Shown here: positions 33,648 through 42,421 of the stretch, piece after piece
Layout of the letters: each line of letters begins with the position of its first letter
Position numbering within the stretch: position 1 is the first letter of the stretch
Source of the DNA: CAKVOD01 sp964606505
GTDB taxonomy: Bacteria; Bacillota; Clostridia; Christensenellales; UBA1242
Assembly: GCA_964606505.1 (NCBI GenBank)
Contig: CAZSGM010000001.1
Location: 257,129 to 321,128 of the forward strand
Reading direction: 5' to 3'
Length of the DNA stretch: 64,000 nucleotides
Notes under the pieces: model-generated
What the model saw: the letters and a program-made list of their open reading frames with translations, nothing else
What the model was told of the DNA's origin: nothing
Databases searched by the model: none
Program-made: the position numbers and the translations under genes

Positions 33648-36359
33648 ATGAGCATTTTTAGTAAAATTTTTAAATCGGACAACACGAGGTCGCTCGAGAA
33701 AATCGAGAAAGTTGTTCAGCAGATTGAGGCGCTTGAGGAAAAGTACGCCGCATTGACTGACGCTGACCTTGCGGATACTACGCGAGTTTTGAAGGAGAGA
33801 CTCGAAAAAGGCGAAACACTTGACGACATTTTGCCGGACGCGTTCGCGACGGTTCGCGAGGCGGGCAAACGTGTTTTGAATATGAGGGCGTATCACAGCC
33901 AACTTATCGGTGGCGTGGTTTTGCACCAAGGCCGTATTGCGGAAATGAAAACAGGTGAGGGTAAAACCTTGGTTTCCACTTTCCCTGCGTACTTGAACGC
34001 GCTTACTGGGCAGGGCGTGCATGTTGTTACCGCGAACGAGTATTTGGCACAACGCGACGCGCAATGGATGGGTAAGGTACACAAGTTTTTGGGGCTTACT
34101 GTCGGTGTTACGATGTCGGGCGTGGGACCAGAGGACAAGAAGAAGAACTACGCTTGCGACATTACCTACGGGACGAGCAGCGAGTTTGGATTTGACTACT
34201 TGCGCGATAATATGGTTAGCGACCTTAGCCAAAAGGTTCAACGTGGGCACGTGTATGTGCTTGTCGACGAGGTTGATAGTATCCTAATCGACGTTGCGCG
34301 CGACCCGCTCATTATTTCGGGGCGTGGGCTCAAATCAAGCGACGACTACAAAACGGCGGATAAGTTCGTTAAGTCGCTTAAAGAGGACGACTACGAAATC
34401 GACGAGGAAAGGGACGTTGCCCGCTTGACTGAAGAGGGGATTGAAAAGGCGGAGAAGTTTTATAAACTCGAGAGCCTTTACGATGTTGATAATATGGAAC
34501 TTAACCAGTTTATCAACAACGCGTTGATTGCTAACACGCGAAAGAAACGCGACACGCACTACATTGTTAAAGATGGCGAGGTTATCTTGGTCGACGGCGC
34601 AACGGGGCGTTTGATGCCGGGGCGTCGCTTGAGCGAGGGTTTGCACCAAGCTATCGAGGCGAAAGAGGGCGTTGAAATCAAGGACGAGAGCGCGACGCTC
34701 GCGACTATCACACTTCAAAACTACTTCAGAATGTACAAGAAGTTGTCGGGTATGACGGGTACGGCTAAGACGGAAGAAACCGAGTTTAGGAAGATTTACG
34801 GACTCGACGTTGTTACAATTCCGACAAACAAGCCTGTATTGAGAATTGACGAGACGGATATTGTTTATCCGACAGTTAGAGGGAAGTTTAACGCCGTTGT
34901 CGAGAGGATTAAGGAAGCACACGAAATCGGGCAGCCTGTTTTGGTTGGTACCGTTTCTGTCCAAAAGTCTGAGGAACTTAGCGAGGAACTTAAAAAGGCG
35001 AAAATTAAGCACACCGTTTTGAACGCGAAGAACCACGAACTTGAGTCTATGATTGTTGCACAGGCAGGTAAGTTTGGTGCGGTTACTATCGCGACAAATA
35101 TGGCGGGGCGTGGTACTGATATTTTGCTCGGCGGGAACCCAGAGTATATGGCAAAACAAAAACTCAAAGAACTTGGGTACAACGACGCGCAAATTGAACT
35201 TGCAACTTCTTACTTTATCCCTGATATTGAGGAAATCCAAAAGGCACACAACGAGTATGAGAAGTACTACGCTGAGTACAAAGTACAGACCGACGCGGAG
35301 AAAGAGAAAGTTAAGGAAGTCGGCGGGTTGTTAATTATTGGTACGGAGCGCCACGAGAGCCGTCGTATCGACAACCAGTTGCGTGGACGTGCAGGACGTC
35401 AGGGCGACCCAGGGCGAAGCGTGTTCTACATTTCACTTGAGGACGACCTTTCAAGAATTTTCGGGGGGTCTAAGATTAAATCAATTGCTAACTTCTTTAA
35501 ACTCAAAGAGGACGAGCCAATTCAAATGAAACTGCTTTCAAAGGCGATTGAGACGGCGCAAAAGCGCGTTGAGGGAGACAACTACTCAAGGAGACGCTAC
35601 TTGATTGAGTTCGACGACGTCTTGAACTTGCAGCGCAACTTGATTTACGCTGAACGCGATAAGGTTTTGGCGGGAATTAATATGCACAGCCAAGTTTGCA
35701 AAATGCTTGAGGAACAAGTTGAAATTGTTGTTGACGGGATTGTTGACTCTAACAAAGTTTGGTCGGAGTGGGATTTGGAAGAAATCAACGCCGAGCTTGA
35801 AGAAAACTTCTTCGAGAAGGGTGAAAACTTTGTTACCGAAGACAAGATTGAGGATTTTGAAGTCCCTGATTTGCTTGAAATGGTTAAAAAGGAAGTTATG
35901 GAACGCTTTGAGACTAAGCGCAAGGAGTTCGACGACCTCGGGCTTATGCCGTTTGAGTTTATTGAGCGCGTCATTATGTTGAGAGTCGTTAACCACTTCT
36001 GGATGGAGCATATCGACAGGATAACCATTCTTAAACGCGAAATTAGGACGCAATCCTTTGGTAACCAAGACCCTATCATCCCTTATAAAAAGGAAGCGGC
36101 AATGCTCTTTAACGATATGGTCGAGAAAATTGATAGAAATGTTGCTATGGCATTGTATAAAATGCAAAAACCTGTTGTTGAGGTCAGAGAAAAGGTTGAC
36201 CCTTACGCAAATGTTAAGGCACAACAACAAGATGAGCAACGTACAAACTCACCTGAGCCAGTTAAGCAGGCGAAGTCCGACAAGGTTTGCGGGCGCAATG
36301 ACCCGTGCCCTTGCGGAAGCGGTAAGAAATACAAAAACTGCTGCGGCAAAAACGATTAG
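33648..36359 (+). CDS. secA: Preprotein translocase ATPase SecA
   Basis: The motor of the Sec pathway; pushes unfolded preproteins through SecYEG. 903 residues with all landmarks: MKTGEGKTLV (Walker A at about 100-109), VVTANEYLAQRDA, GTSSEFGFDYLRDNM, VLVDEVDSILID, the preprotein cross-linking region, TGTAKTEETEF, TNMAGRGTDILLGG, and ESRRIDNQLRGRAGRQGDPG. The C-terminal zinc-binding SecB/ribosome-contact tail CGRNDPCPCGSGKKYKNCCG is present. ATG 33648 follows GAGGTTGAA. It is the exporter the GLUG proteins would need. A terminator-promoter cassette follows. Confidence 0.98.
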   Translation: MSIFSKIFKSDNTRSLEKIEKVVQQIEALEEKYAALTDADLADTTRVLKERLEKGETLDDILPDAFATVREAGKRVLNMRAYHSQLIGGVVLHQGRIAEMKTGEGKTLVSTFPAYLNALTGQGVHVVTANEYLAQRDAQWMGKVHKFLGLTVGVTMSGVGPEDKKKNYACDITYGTSSEFGFDYLRDNMVSDLSQKVQRGHVYVLVDEVDSILIDVARDPLIISGRGLKSSDDYKTADKFVKSLKEDDYEIDEERDVARLTEEGIEKAEKFYKLESLYDVDNMELNQFINNALIANTRKKRDTHYIVKDGEVILVDGATGRLMPGRRLSEGLHQAIEAKEGVEIKDESATLATITLQNYFRMYKKLSGMTGTAKTEETEFRKIYGLDVVTIPTNKPVLRIDETDIVYPTVRGKFNAVVERIKEAHEIGQPVLVGTVSVQKSEELSEELKKAKIKHTVLNAKNHELESMIVAQAGKFGAVTIATNMAGRGTDILLGGNPEYMAKQKLKELGYNDAQIELATSYFIPDIEEIQKAHNEYEKYYAEYKVQTDAEKEKVKEVGGLLIIGTERHESRRIDNQLRGRAGRQGDPGRSVFYISLEDDLSRIFGGSKIKSIANFFKLKEDEPIQMKLLSKAIETAQKRVEGDNYSRRRYLIEFDDVLNLQRNLIYAERDKVLAGINMHSQVCKMLEEQVEIVVDGIVDSNKVWSEWDLEEINAELEENFFEKGENFVTEDKIEDFEVPDLLEMVKKEVMERFETKRKEFDDLGLMPFEFIERVIMLRVVNHFWMEHIDRITILKREIRTQSFGNQDPIIPYKKEAAMLFNDMVEKIDRNVAMALYKMQKPVVEVREKVDPYANVKAQQQDEQRTNSPEPVKQAKSDKVCGRNDPCPCGSGKKYKNCCGKND

Positions 36360-36563
36360 TTTGGCAGCTTAGTTATATGCAGAGTAAGTAGCCAACTGAT
36401 GTTACGCTAAAACTATATTAGCGTTAAGTGAACTGTGAGTTTTGCTGAAGCTATGTTGAGGGTACGCTAAGAGAATGCAAAAGACAATAATTGTATTAAT
36501 GCCAAGACTGTGCTTTGACTGCAGCAAGGTTATGCCAAGGCTAAAATAAAGTTATTATAAAAA

Positions 36564-36598
36564 ATATCAAACAGTGTGAAATTGTTTGATATTTTTTT
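36564..36598 (+). terminator. Terminator, near-identical to the one after valS
   Basis: ATATCAAACA (36564-36573) and TGTTTGATAT (36583-36592) with a 9-nt loop and T-run. The stem is identical to that at 4861-4889; the loop differs by one base. Confidence 0.85.
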
Positions 36599-36614
36599 GT
36601 TAATGTGATATACT
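36586..36614 (+). promoter_or_regulatory. Promoter embedded in terminator, upstream of GLUG copy 3
   Basis: TTGATA (36586-36591), 17 bp, TATACT (36609-36614), TGA extended -10. The arrangement is the same as at 4883-4911, but the gene starts about 310 nt downstream. Confidence 0.75.
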
Positions 36615-36929
36615 AAAATTGTAAAGTGAAAATTTATCAAGATTTGTCAATGTGGTTTTTGCTAAGAATAAGGTGTAATAAGAGTTGAAAATTTAAAGCA
36701 TTTTACATTGGTAAGTTGTGTGTCGAACATTAAAAATTATTAAATTTGTGCGGTGGAAATAATGCGCTTTACATTAAATAATCAACACAATTTGCAAAAA
36801 ATGCAATGTACTTCGCGCTAAAAAATGCAATGAAATACATCAATTAAATACTTTAATAGTTTGATGAAAAACACATAAAAATGATTAATTTTTTACTTAA
36901 TTTTTCGATAAAAAGGAGCGGCTTTTATT

Positions 36930-39165
36930 ATGAACAAAAGCGAATTTGAAAATGTGAAAAAGTTGGGGGGGGGGGGGGTATTTAGCTGCTAAAAATGGCG
37001 GCTATGCTATCGAAAATGATAAGGATACCTGCAAAAATATGCAGGATAACCCCTATTTTTTGCAATATTCGCAAAATTGTGAAAATAGCAAAAAATCTAT
37101 AAATAATAGCAAAAATAATAATGAATTTTGTTTAAAAAATGATTTTACAAAAATAAATAATTCAAATAAAAATTATTTAGAAAATACAAATAAAAAAGCA
37201 AATGATAATTATTTAAATAATAAAAATTTTACTCCTTTTAAAAATAATTATAATAATGTAAGTTACAAAAATAATGTAACTCAAAATGGCAGTATGAGTT
37301 GCAAAAATAGTGTAAGTTCTAAACGTGGTTTAAGTTGCCAAAGTAAAGCGTGTTATAAAAGCACTGCATATTATGAAAATGGTATAAACTACAAAAGTTG
37401 CACGACAAGGTGTTCCGCTACGACAAAAATTTGTTTGTGGCTTTTCTTGTTTGTTGCGTGCCTCGCGGTTACAATCGGGGTTGGTTGCGCAAACGGTAGC
37501 AACGGGAACGGAAGTTTAAAAGTTACGCCTGCAGTTGAAACAATTTCAGCGGCGGGAGAAACTTGGAGCGGTAGCGGCACGCAAGCCAACCCATACCAAA
37601 TAGGAACATACGCCGACCTGCTCGCGCTTTCCACCGCCTGTAATACGTCTACGGGGAACGATACCAGTGGCAACCCGGTATATGAGCATTTTCAAGGCAA
37701 ATACTTTAAATTGACAGCAGATATAACAATCGCTGCGGCGGACTTAGATAATACAACTTCCACGAGCACAACTTGGACGCCAATCGCCTGCGACTTGGCA
37801 AAGGTGGATGGTTATCATCGTTATTTTTCTGGTATTTTTGACGGGGGTGGGCACACCATAACCTGTGAGGGGGATATGGCGTACACTTATACTAGCTACA
37901 ACACAAGCGCTTTCTATTGTGGATTTTTGTTTGGATATGTAAAAGGTGGCGGCACGGGGGAAGCTATGTATGGTGTAATCCAAAACCTTAATATGGTTAT
38001 TAGTAAATTTACCTTCGATATTTCAAGCAATTCAGGGAGTTGTCCAGGGGTATATATTGGTGCAGCAATTGGATTTGCAGAGGATGGAGTAGTCAGTAAT
38101 TGCGCACTTGTAGGAGACGTGGTGTTGAATACTGGGTATAAAGTGTCATGGGGTGGCTTAGCGGGGATTGTTGGGAAGGCGCAGAGCGTGGTTGGATGTA
38201 GTTTTTCTGGGGTATTAGATATAAATGTTACTAATCATAGTGGATACCTTTATGTTGGTGCGATTGCTGGCGAAGCAAGCGTTTCTAAATGTTACATTGA
38301 ATTGAAGGCTACTTCAAAAATTTCTATATATGGAGGGGACGAATGTAGGCGTGGTATAATTGTAAGTGGCGGTAAAGCAAGTAATTGTTATGTGAGTTTA
38401 AGTATGACAACACTTAGTTTGACTGGGACTGTCGCAGAATCATATTGGCTTAATGGAAGTAACTGCATAATGGTTATAAACAATTATCCGACTACGGTAA
38501 GTGGCATTAAGGGGATATTTGCGAGCGGAAGTAGCAATTGCATTATAATTGGAATGTCTACAGAAAGCATAGACACAACTAAAGGTTTGTACGCATTAAC
38601 ATCGACAAACACAAACCTTGATGAATTAAAAAACAAAACTACTTATACATTGGGAACAAGCAATTTCTTGTGGAGTAGTAGCGCGCCTTGGAGTTTCGCA
38701 AATTCTCTCGACGAAACCGATACGGGCATTTGGTATTTATCGGGGACAGGAACTGACTATCCAATGTTAAAGCAGTTCTATGTTGAGCCTATGGTTAACA
38801 TCACGCTCAACGTAACCACTAATCTTAGCGGCTCCACCTCGTCCTCGACCAGCGGTTCAACCCCAGGCTCAAGCGGTTCATCCTCAACAACCGCCACGGC
38901 AAACCCTGCCGACCAGTTCATAATTTACCGCCTCGACGAGTCAGGTAACGTCGTCAATCAGTTCGTGGTTCGCAACGGCAGCACGGTAACCTTTGAAGTC
39001 GACAAAAACAAATCCTTTACTATAATGATAAACTACAAACTCTATATGGTAACAACAATCGGCAGCGAGTCGACAAACAAGAAAACCTTTACTCCGACTG
39101 CCGACACAACAATCAGTATCCACATAACCGCGCCTGCAAACGTCAACAACTGGATTGTTATTTGA
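36930..39165 (+). CDS. GLUG-repeat surface protein, copy 3 (poly-G phase-variable, OFF)
   Basis: ATG 36930 follows AAGGAG (36913-36918). As sequenced, 14 G give MNKSEFENVKKLGGGGVFSC and a stop at 36990. Removing one G joins this start to the frame open to 39165, giving about 744 residues. The restored protein has an Asn/Lys-rich leader, a hydrophobic segment CLWLFLFVACLAVTIGVGC (about 167-186), GTQANPYQIGTYADLLALS, about five GLUG-type repeats (GGLAGIVGKAQSVVGCSF, YVGAIAGEASVSKCYI), a Ser-rich spacer, and the conserved C-terminal domain with FIIYRLDESGNVVNQFVV and final NVNNWIVI. The rest of the gene is intact, so this is a switched-off gene, not a decayed one. An assembly error in the homopolymer is the alternative. 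Confidence 0.85.
36965..36978 (+). repeat. Poly-G tract (14 G), phase switch of copy 3
   Basis: Fourteen consecutive G. 13 would restore LGGGGYLAAKN and the long frame; 14 ends four codons after the tract; 12 would end at TAG two codons after it. Confidence 0.95.
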
Positions 39166-39366
39166 ATTATTTTGTTCGAGCATAAACGGATGATTGTTGT
39201 TTAAACTACAACCCCTTGCGGGTGCAAACGGCTTGACTATTATATAAGGCATACTTTTCGCGCTGGCGGCTAGATTTGTTATTTGAGCCGTAACATTTTT
39301 GCGAGTGTAAACGGCAGGTTGTTATTTGAGGGGCAAAAAATATGTGTGGCAGTGGGTAAAAAAATG

Positions 39367-39395
39367 TTGACATTTTTTAAAAATCGTGCTACAAT
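39367..39395 (+). promoter_or_regulatory. Strong promoter of a short transcript
   Basis: TTGACA (39367-39372), 17 bp, TACAAT (39390-39395), with TGC extended -10. Predicted start near 39402, only about 12 nt before a strong terminator stem. Confidence 0.85.
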
Positions 39396-39401
39396 AATTA
39401 T

Positions 39402-39465
39402 ATCAGCGTGTAGCGAATGAGCGTAAGTCCGGTTGATCAGATGGGCTTACGCTCATTCGTTTTTT
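39402..39465 (+). ncRNA. Candidate 64-nt hairpin RNA or attenuated leader
   Basis: The predicted transcript consists of about 12 nt, a 14-bp perfect stem (CGAATGAGCGTAAG 39414-39427 with CTTACGCTCATTCG 39446-39459), an 18-nt loop containing TGATCA, and TTTTTT. It has no room for a protein. It could be a stand-alone small RNA or an attenuator in front of the MFS-CBS gene at 39636. I recognise no known family. Confidence 0.5.
39414..39465 (+). terminator. Very strong intrinsic terminator
   Basis: 14-bp perfect stem with an 18-nt loop, followed by six T. Confidence 0.9.
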
Positions 39466-39635
39466 ATTGAAAATTTCATATTTTTTGCTAATTTTAATGC
39501 AATTTTGCATTAAAACTGAGTTTTTTGCATTAAAATTACAAATTGCAAAGGAATTGCTTTTAATTCAACCGATTTACGCCTAAAAGTTTTTACGACGCTA
39601 CAGTGTTGCGCTGAAAAATTTTGAAAGGTGAAAAA

Positions 39636-41498
39636 ATGTCAAAAACTAAAAATTTATTGTGTTTTGGAGTTGTTGCTTTTGCGGTACTTTTAGCAACATT
39701 CAATGAAACATTTATGAATGTGGCATTGGGACAAATCGCGCAGGACACGCAAACCAACCTCGTGGCGTGGCTCGTAACGGGGTATATGTTGGGCGCTGCG
39801 GTTATGGTTCCTGTGTCGTCGTTTTTATATAGAAAGATACCAACAAAAACGTTATTCGCGATAACAATATCGTTTTTGATTGTCGGAAGTCTCGTAGGGG
39901 GCTTGAGTGGCAACAATTTCTGGATTGCGTTTGCGGGGCGTATGATTCAGTCGCTTGGGTCGGGAATGCTCGTGCCGCTTGCGATGAATGTTGCGCTGCA
40001 CGTCGCGCCGCGTGAAAAGCTCGGGTCGTATATGGGCACTATGGCGATAATGACGACGCTGGGACCGTCGATTAGTATCCTTTTGTCGGGCGTGTTGCTT
40101 GACGCGTCGAGCGGAAACTGGCACGTGCTGTTTTGGGTATTCGGCGGGCTTTGTGTGCTATGCCTTGTTTTGGGGCTTGTTTATCTTGGAAACATCGCCA
40201 AACTTACCAAGCCAAAACTTGACGTTCTGTCTGTTGTTTTAGTTGGGTTCGCGCTTATCGGCATACTTTTTGCGCTCTCGTATGTGTTCACGAGTTGGTG
40301 GCTTGCGCTTATCGCGCTTATTGTTGGGTGCGTGTGTATGTGGCTGTTTGTGCTTAGGCAAAAACACATTGACGAGCCGCTTATTAACTTTGCGCCGCTC
40401 AAAAACGGGGCGTTCACTTTGTCGGTCATCATTAATATGATTGGCTTGATTTTGGTGTTTGCGCTCAATATGATGTTGCCGCTATTCTTGGGGGTTAAGG
40501 GCGAAACGACGTTGATTTCATCGCTTGCGCTCTTCCCAGCGGTTTTGCTTTCGTGCGTTATGGCGCCGATTGCGGGCAGAATTTTCGACAAGCACGGCGT
40601 TAAGGGCTTGCTACCAACGGGGTTTGCCTTGATGACGGTGTTTATTGTGCTTGTGGCAATTTTTGCGCAGTCGCTTGAGTGGTATTTCATTGCGCTATTG
40701 TACATACCTGTTGTTGTCGGCTCGGCGTGTATTATTGGGCCAGTACAAAGTTACGGGCTGTCCTTTTTGAAACCAGACGAAAACCCGCACGGTGTTACGA
40801 TTTTTAGCACGGGCTTCCAAATCGCGGGCGCGCTCGGCTCGGCGTTCCTTGCGGACGGGCTATACAATTACATCGCGGGCACGGCGGCGACGACTGAAAG
40901 TAGCGGCAACGCGTTGCTCATCGCGGGACTTGTCGCGGGCGGTATTTCGCTTATTGGGCTTGTGTTGTCTGTGATTGTTTCGCGCGCGAAGAAGGGGGAA
41001 GTTGCGAATGTTGCGACGAAAAATGAAGTTTCAATTGCTTCGGTTATGAAAACCGACGTTTACACAGTGAACGCAAACGCGCCTGTTACTGAGGCTATGC
41101 AAAAAATTGTTGAAAACAAAATCAGCAGCATAATTGTTGTTGACGACGCGGGAAAACTCGCGGGGTACCTGAGCGACGGCGATATCGTGAGATACCTCTC
41201 AAAAAATTATTCAAACGTAAAAATTTCGTATTCGTACGAAGTTGTTGACGGAAGGGCAAACGACTTTATGAGCAAAATCGGCGAGTTGTCCGCGCTTAAA
41301 GTTTGCGAGATTGCGAACGATAAGCCATATGCGATTGACATCAACGCCGACCTTGGTGACGTCTGCCGTGAACTCGGGGAACGCCACATCAAAAAAGCCC
41401 CCGTGCTTGAAAACGGCGTACTCGTCGGCGTCGTTAGCCGCAGCGATATAACTAAGTACGCAATGACTTTGTGCATACAAAATTTAAAGCAACAATAA
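39636..41498 (+). CDS. MFS transporter (DHA2-like) fused to a CBS-domain pair
   Basis: 620 residues. The N-terminal about 455 residues form a 14-helix major-facilitator permease of the drug:H+ antiporter type: ATFNETFMNVALGQIAQD, WLVTGYMLGAAVMVPVSSFLYRK, GRMIQSLGSGMLVPL with the antiporter-like G-x-x-x-GP segment (TTLGPSISILLSG). The C-terminal about 150 residues are two CBS motifs (SVMKTDVYTVNANAPVTEAM, IIVVDDAGKLAGYLSDGDIV, then VCEIANDKPYAIDINADLGD and KAPVLENGVLVGVVSRSDI). CBS pairs bind adenine nucleotides and gate transporters and enzymes, so transport here may respond to nucleotide levels; that is inferred. Substrate unknown. ATG 39636 follows AAAGGTG. Confidence 0.85.
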   Translation: MSKTKNLLCFGVVAFAVLLATFNETFMNVALGQIAQDTQTNLVAWLVTGYMLGAAVMVPVSSFLYRKIPTKTLFAITISFLIVGSLVGGLSGNNFWIAFAGRMIQSLGSGMLVPLAMNVALHVAPREKLGSYMGTMAIMTTLGPSISILLSGVLLDASSGNWHVLFWVFGGLCVLCLVLGLVYLGNIAKLTKPKLDVLSVVLVGFALIGILFALSYVFTSWWLALIALIVGCVCMWLFVLRQKHIDEPLINFAPLKNGAFTLSVIINMIGLILVFALNMMLPLFLGVKGETTLISSLALFPAVLLSCVMAPIAGRIFDKHGVKGLLPTGFALMTVFIVLVAIFAQSLEWYFIALLYIPVVVGSACIIGPVQSYGLSFLKPDENPHGVTIFSTGFQIAGALGSAFLADGLYNYIAGTAATTESSGNALLIAGLVAGGISLIGLVLSVIVSRAKKGEVANVATKNEVSIASVMKTDVYTVNANAPVTEAMQKIVENKISSIIVVDDAGKLAGYLSDGDIVRYLSKNYSNVKISYSYEVVDGRANDFMSKIGELSALKVCEIANDKPYAIDINADLGDVCRELGERHIKKAPVLENGVLVGVVSRSDITKYAMTLCIQNLKQQ

Positions 41499-41669
41499 AA
41501 TATTGCTGCAATTTCAATCTTTATTAAATGCAGATGTGTGCAATTTTAAATTGATTTTTAAGGTAAATTTATTTGAAAAATTAAAATCAATCAAAATGTG
41601 TAAAAATGCTGCATTTTGCAAAAAATGGACGTTAAACCGCAAAAAATGACAGTTATCCTGCAAAAAAAA

Positions 41670-41697
41670 TGTGGGTAAGTGGATAAAATGTGGATAA
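41670..41697 (-). promoter_or_regulatory. Cluster of three DnaA-box-like sites
   Basis: TGTGGATAA (41689-41697) is the exact reverse complement of the DnaA box TTATCCACA. TGTGGGTAA (41670-41678) and AGTGGATAA (41677-41685) each differ by one base. They are in the same orientation and followed by a very AT-rich stretch. Confidence 0.6.
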
Positions 41698-41787
41698 CTT
41701 CCATTTTTTATTTTTTCAAATTTTAATGGTTTTTTATATATTTTTTAATGATTAGTTAATGGGTTTTCTCGCAATTTAAGTTCACTA

Positions 41788-41816
41788 TTGACGAAATGCA
41801 CAAAAAGTGTTACAAT
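41788..41816 (+). promoter_or_regulatory. Extended -10 promoter
   Basis: TTGACG (41788-41793), 17 bp, TACAAT (41811-41816), with TGT before the -10; the gene starts about 20 nt later. Confidence 0.8.
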
Positions 41817-41836
41817 ATAGCAAAGGAAGTGAGGAA

Positions 41837-42421
41837 ATGGATATGTATATTAACAGTGTTGGGAAAAAGGAATTGCAGGAGTTTTTCGAGGGGAGCCAGT
41901 TTAGCGTAGTTTGGGCGGAGTCGCACTTATACAAGTTTAAGAGGACGAGGTTTGACAGCGTCGAGGAGTATGTTCACAGCGACATTGATTTTAAAATTAA
42001 CTGCCCGCTTGGCGGTGCGGTTAGGGCACTTTTAAAGGGGGCGGACGGGAAAACACACGTAGTGAATTTTTACGATTACTCGGTTGATGTTCTAAACTCG
42101 GACGCGCGCGACGAAATTAGAGCAATCTATTTAAAGGGTATGGCGAAAAAGTTTGGGCGCGAGTATGTGGACGCTTGCAAGCAGAACAACGAGAACATCG
42201 AGAGTTTGAGGACGCGTTTTGTTGAGCGTTACGGCAAACGCTCGATTGCAAACAGCAAGATGACGGTTAAAATCCCGCTTGAGTTGACACCTAACTTTGC
42301 GTGGGCAAACGGTTACAGCGGCGGCGCGGACAAAACCGCGGTCGCACAGTTTTCTCAAAACATTTCGCAAATGAGCCGAAAACTTGAAATGCAACTTAGC
42401 GTCAAGGACTTTATTAAATAA
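41837..42421 (+). CDS. Unknown cytoplasmic protein
   Basis: 194 residues from ATG 41837, or 192 from ATG 41843, which is better spaced from GTGAGG. Not recognised. No signal peptide or membrane helix. The middle (YVHSDIDFKINCPLGGAVRALLKGADGKTHVVNFYDYSVDVLNSD) looks like a small alpha/beta domain; the C-terminal third is polar and helical. Strong promoter and good ribosome site support expression. The DnaA-box cluster lies just upstream of its promoter. Confidence 0.6.
   Translation: MDMYINSVGKKELQEFFEGSQFSVVWAESHLYKFKRTRFDSVEEYVHSDIDFKINCPLGGAVRALLKGADGKTHVVNFYDYSVDVLNSDARDEIRAIYLKGMAKKFGREYVDACKQNNENIESLRTRFVERYGKRSIANSKMTVKIPLELTPNFAWANGYSGGADKTAVAQFSQNISQMSRKLEMQLSVKDFIK

Larger units (their letters stand above)
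36360..36929. other. Region between secA and GLUG copy 3
   Basis: About 570 bp: a stretch with GCTAAG-like words to 36560, the terminator-promoter cassette (36561-36618), then about 310 nt of AT-rich sequence that would be an unusually long leader of GLUG copy 3. No ORF is supported. Confidence 0.6.
39166..39635. other. Region between GLUG copy 3 and the MFS-CBS gene
   Basis: Contains a complete promoter plus strong terminator unit (39367-39465), described below. A hairpin TTTTAATGC (39492-39500) / GCATTAAAA (39507-39515) is followed by a second copy of the right arm at 39527-39535, so two alternative pairings are possible. Confidence 0.6.
41499..41836. other. Intergenic region with DnaA-box cluster
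   Basis: AT-rich throughout, with three DnaA-box-like 9-mers (41670-41697), then an A/T stretch (41700-41765) and the promoter of the next gene (41788-41816). Confidence 0.6.

Noticed and set aside
34335..35249. 304-residue frame antisense to secA; similar ones antisense to comF (32285-33097) and ftsH (43941-44858)
   Set aside because: Shadows of strongly coding genes on the opposite strand; no ribosome site, no recognisable domain.
41670..41765. Chromosomal replication origin
   Set aside because: Three DnaA-like boxes without dnaA, dnaN or rpmH nearby are not enough; kept only as a DnaA-box cluster.
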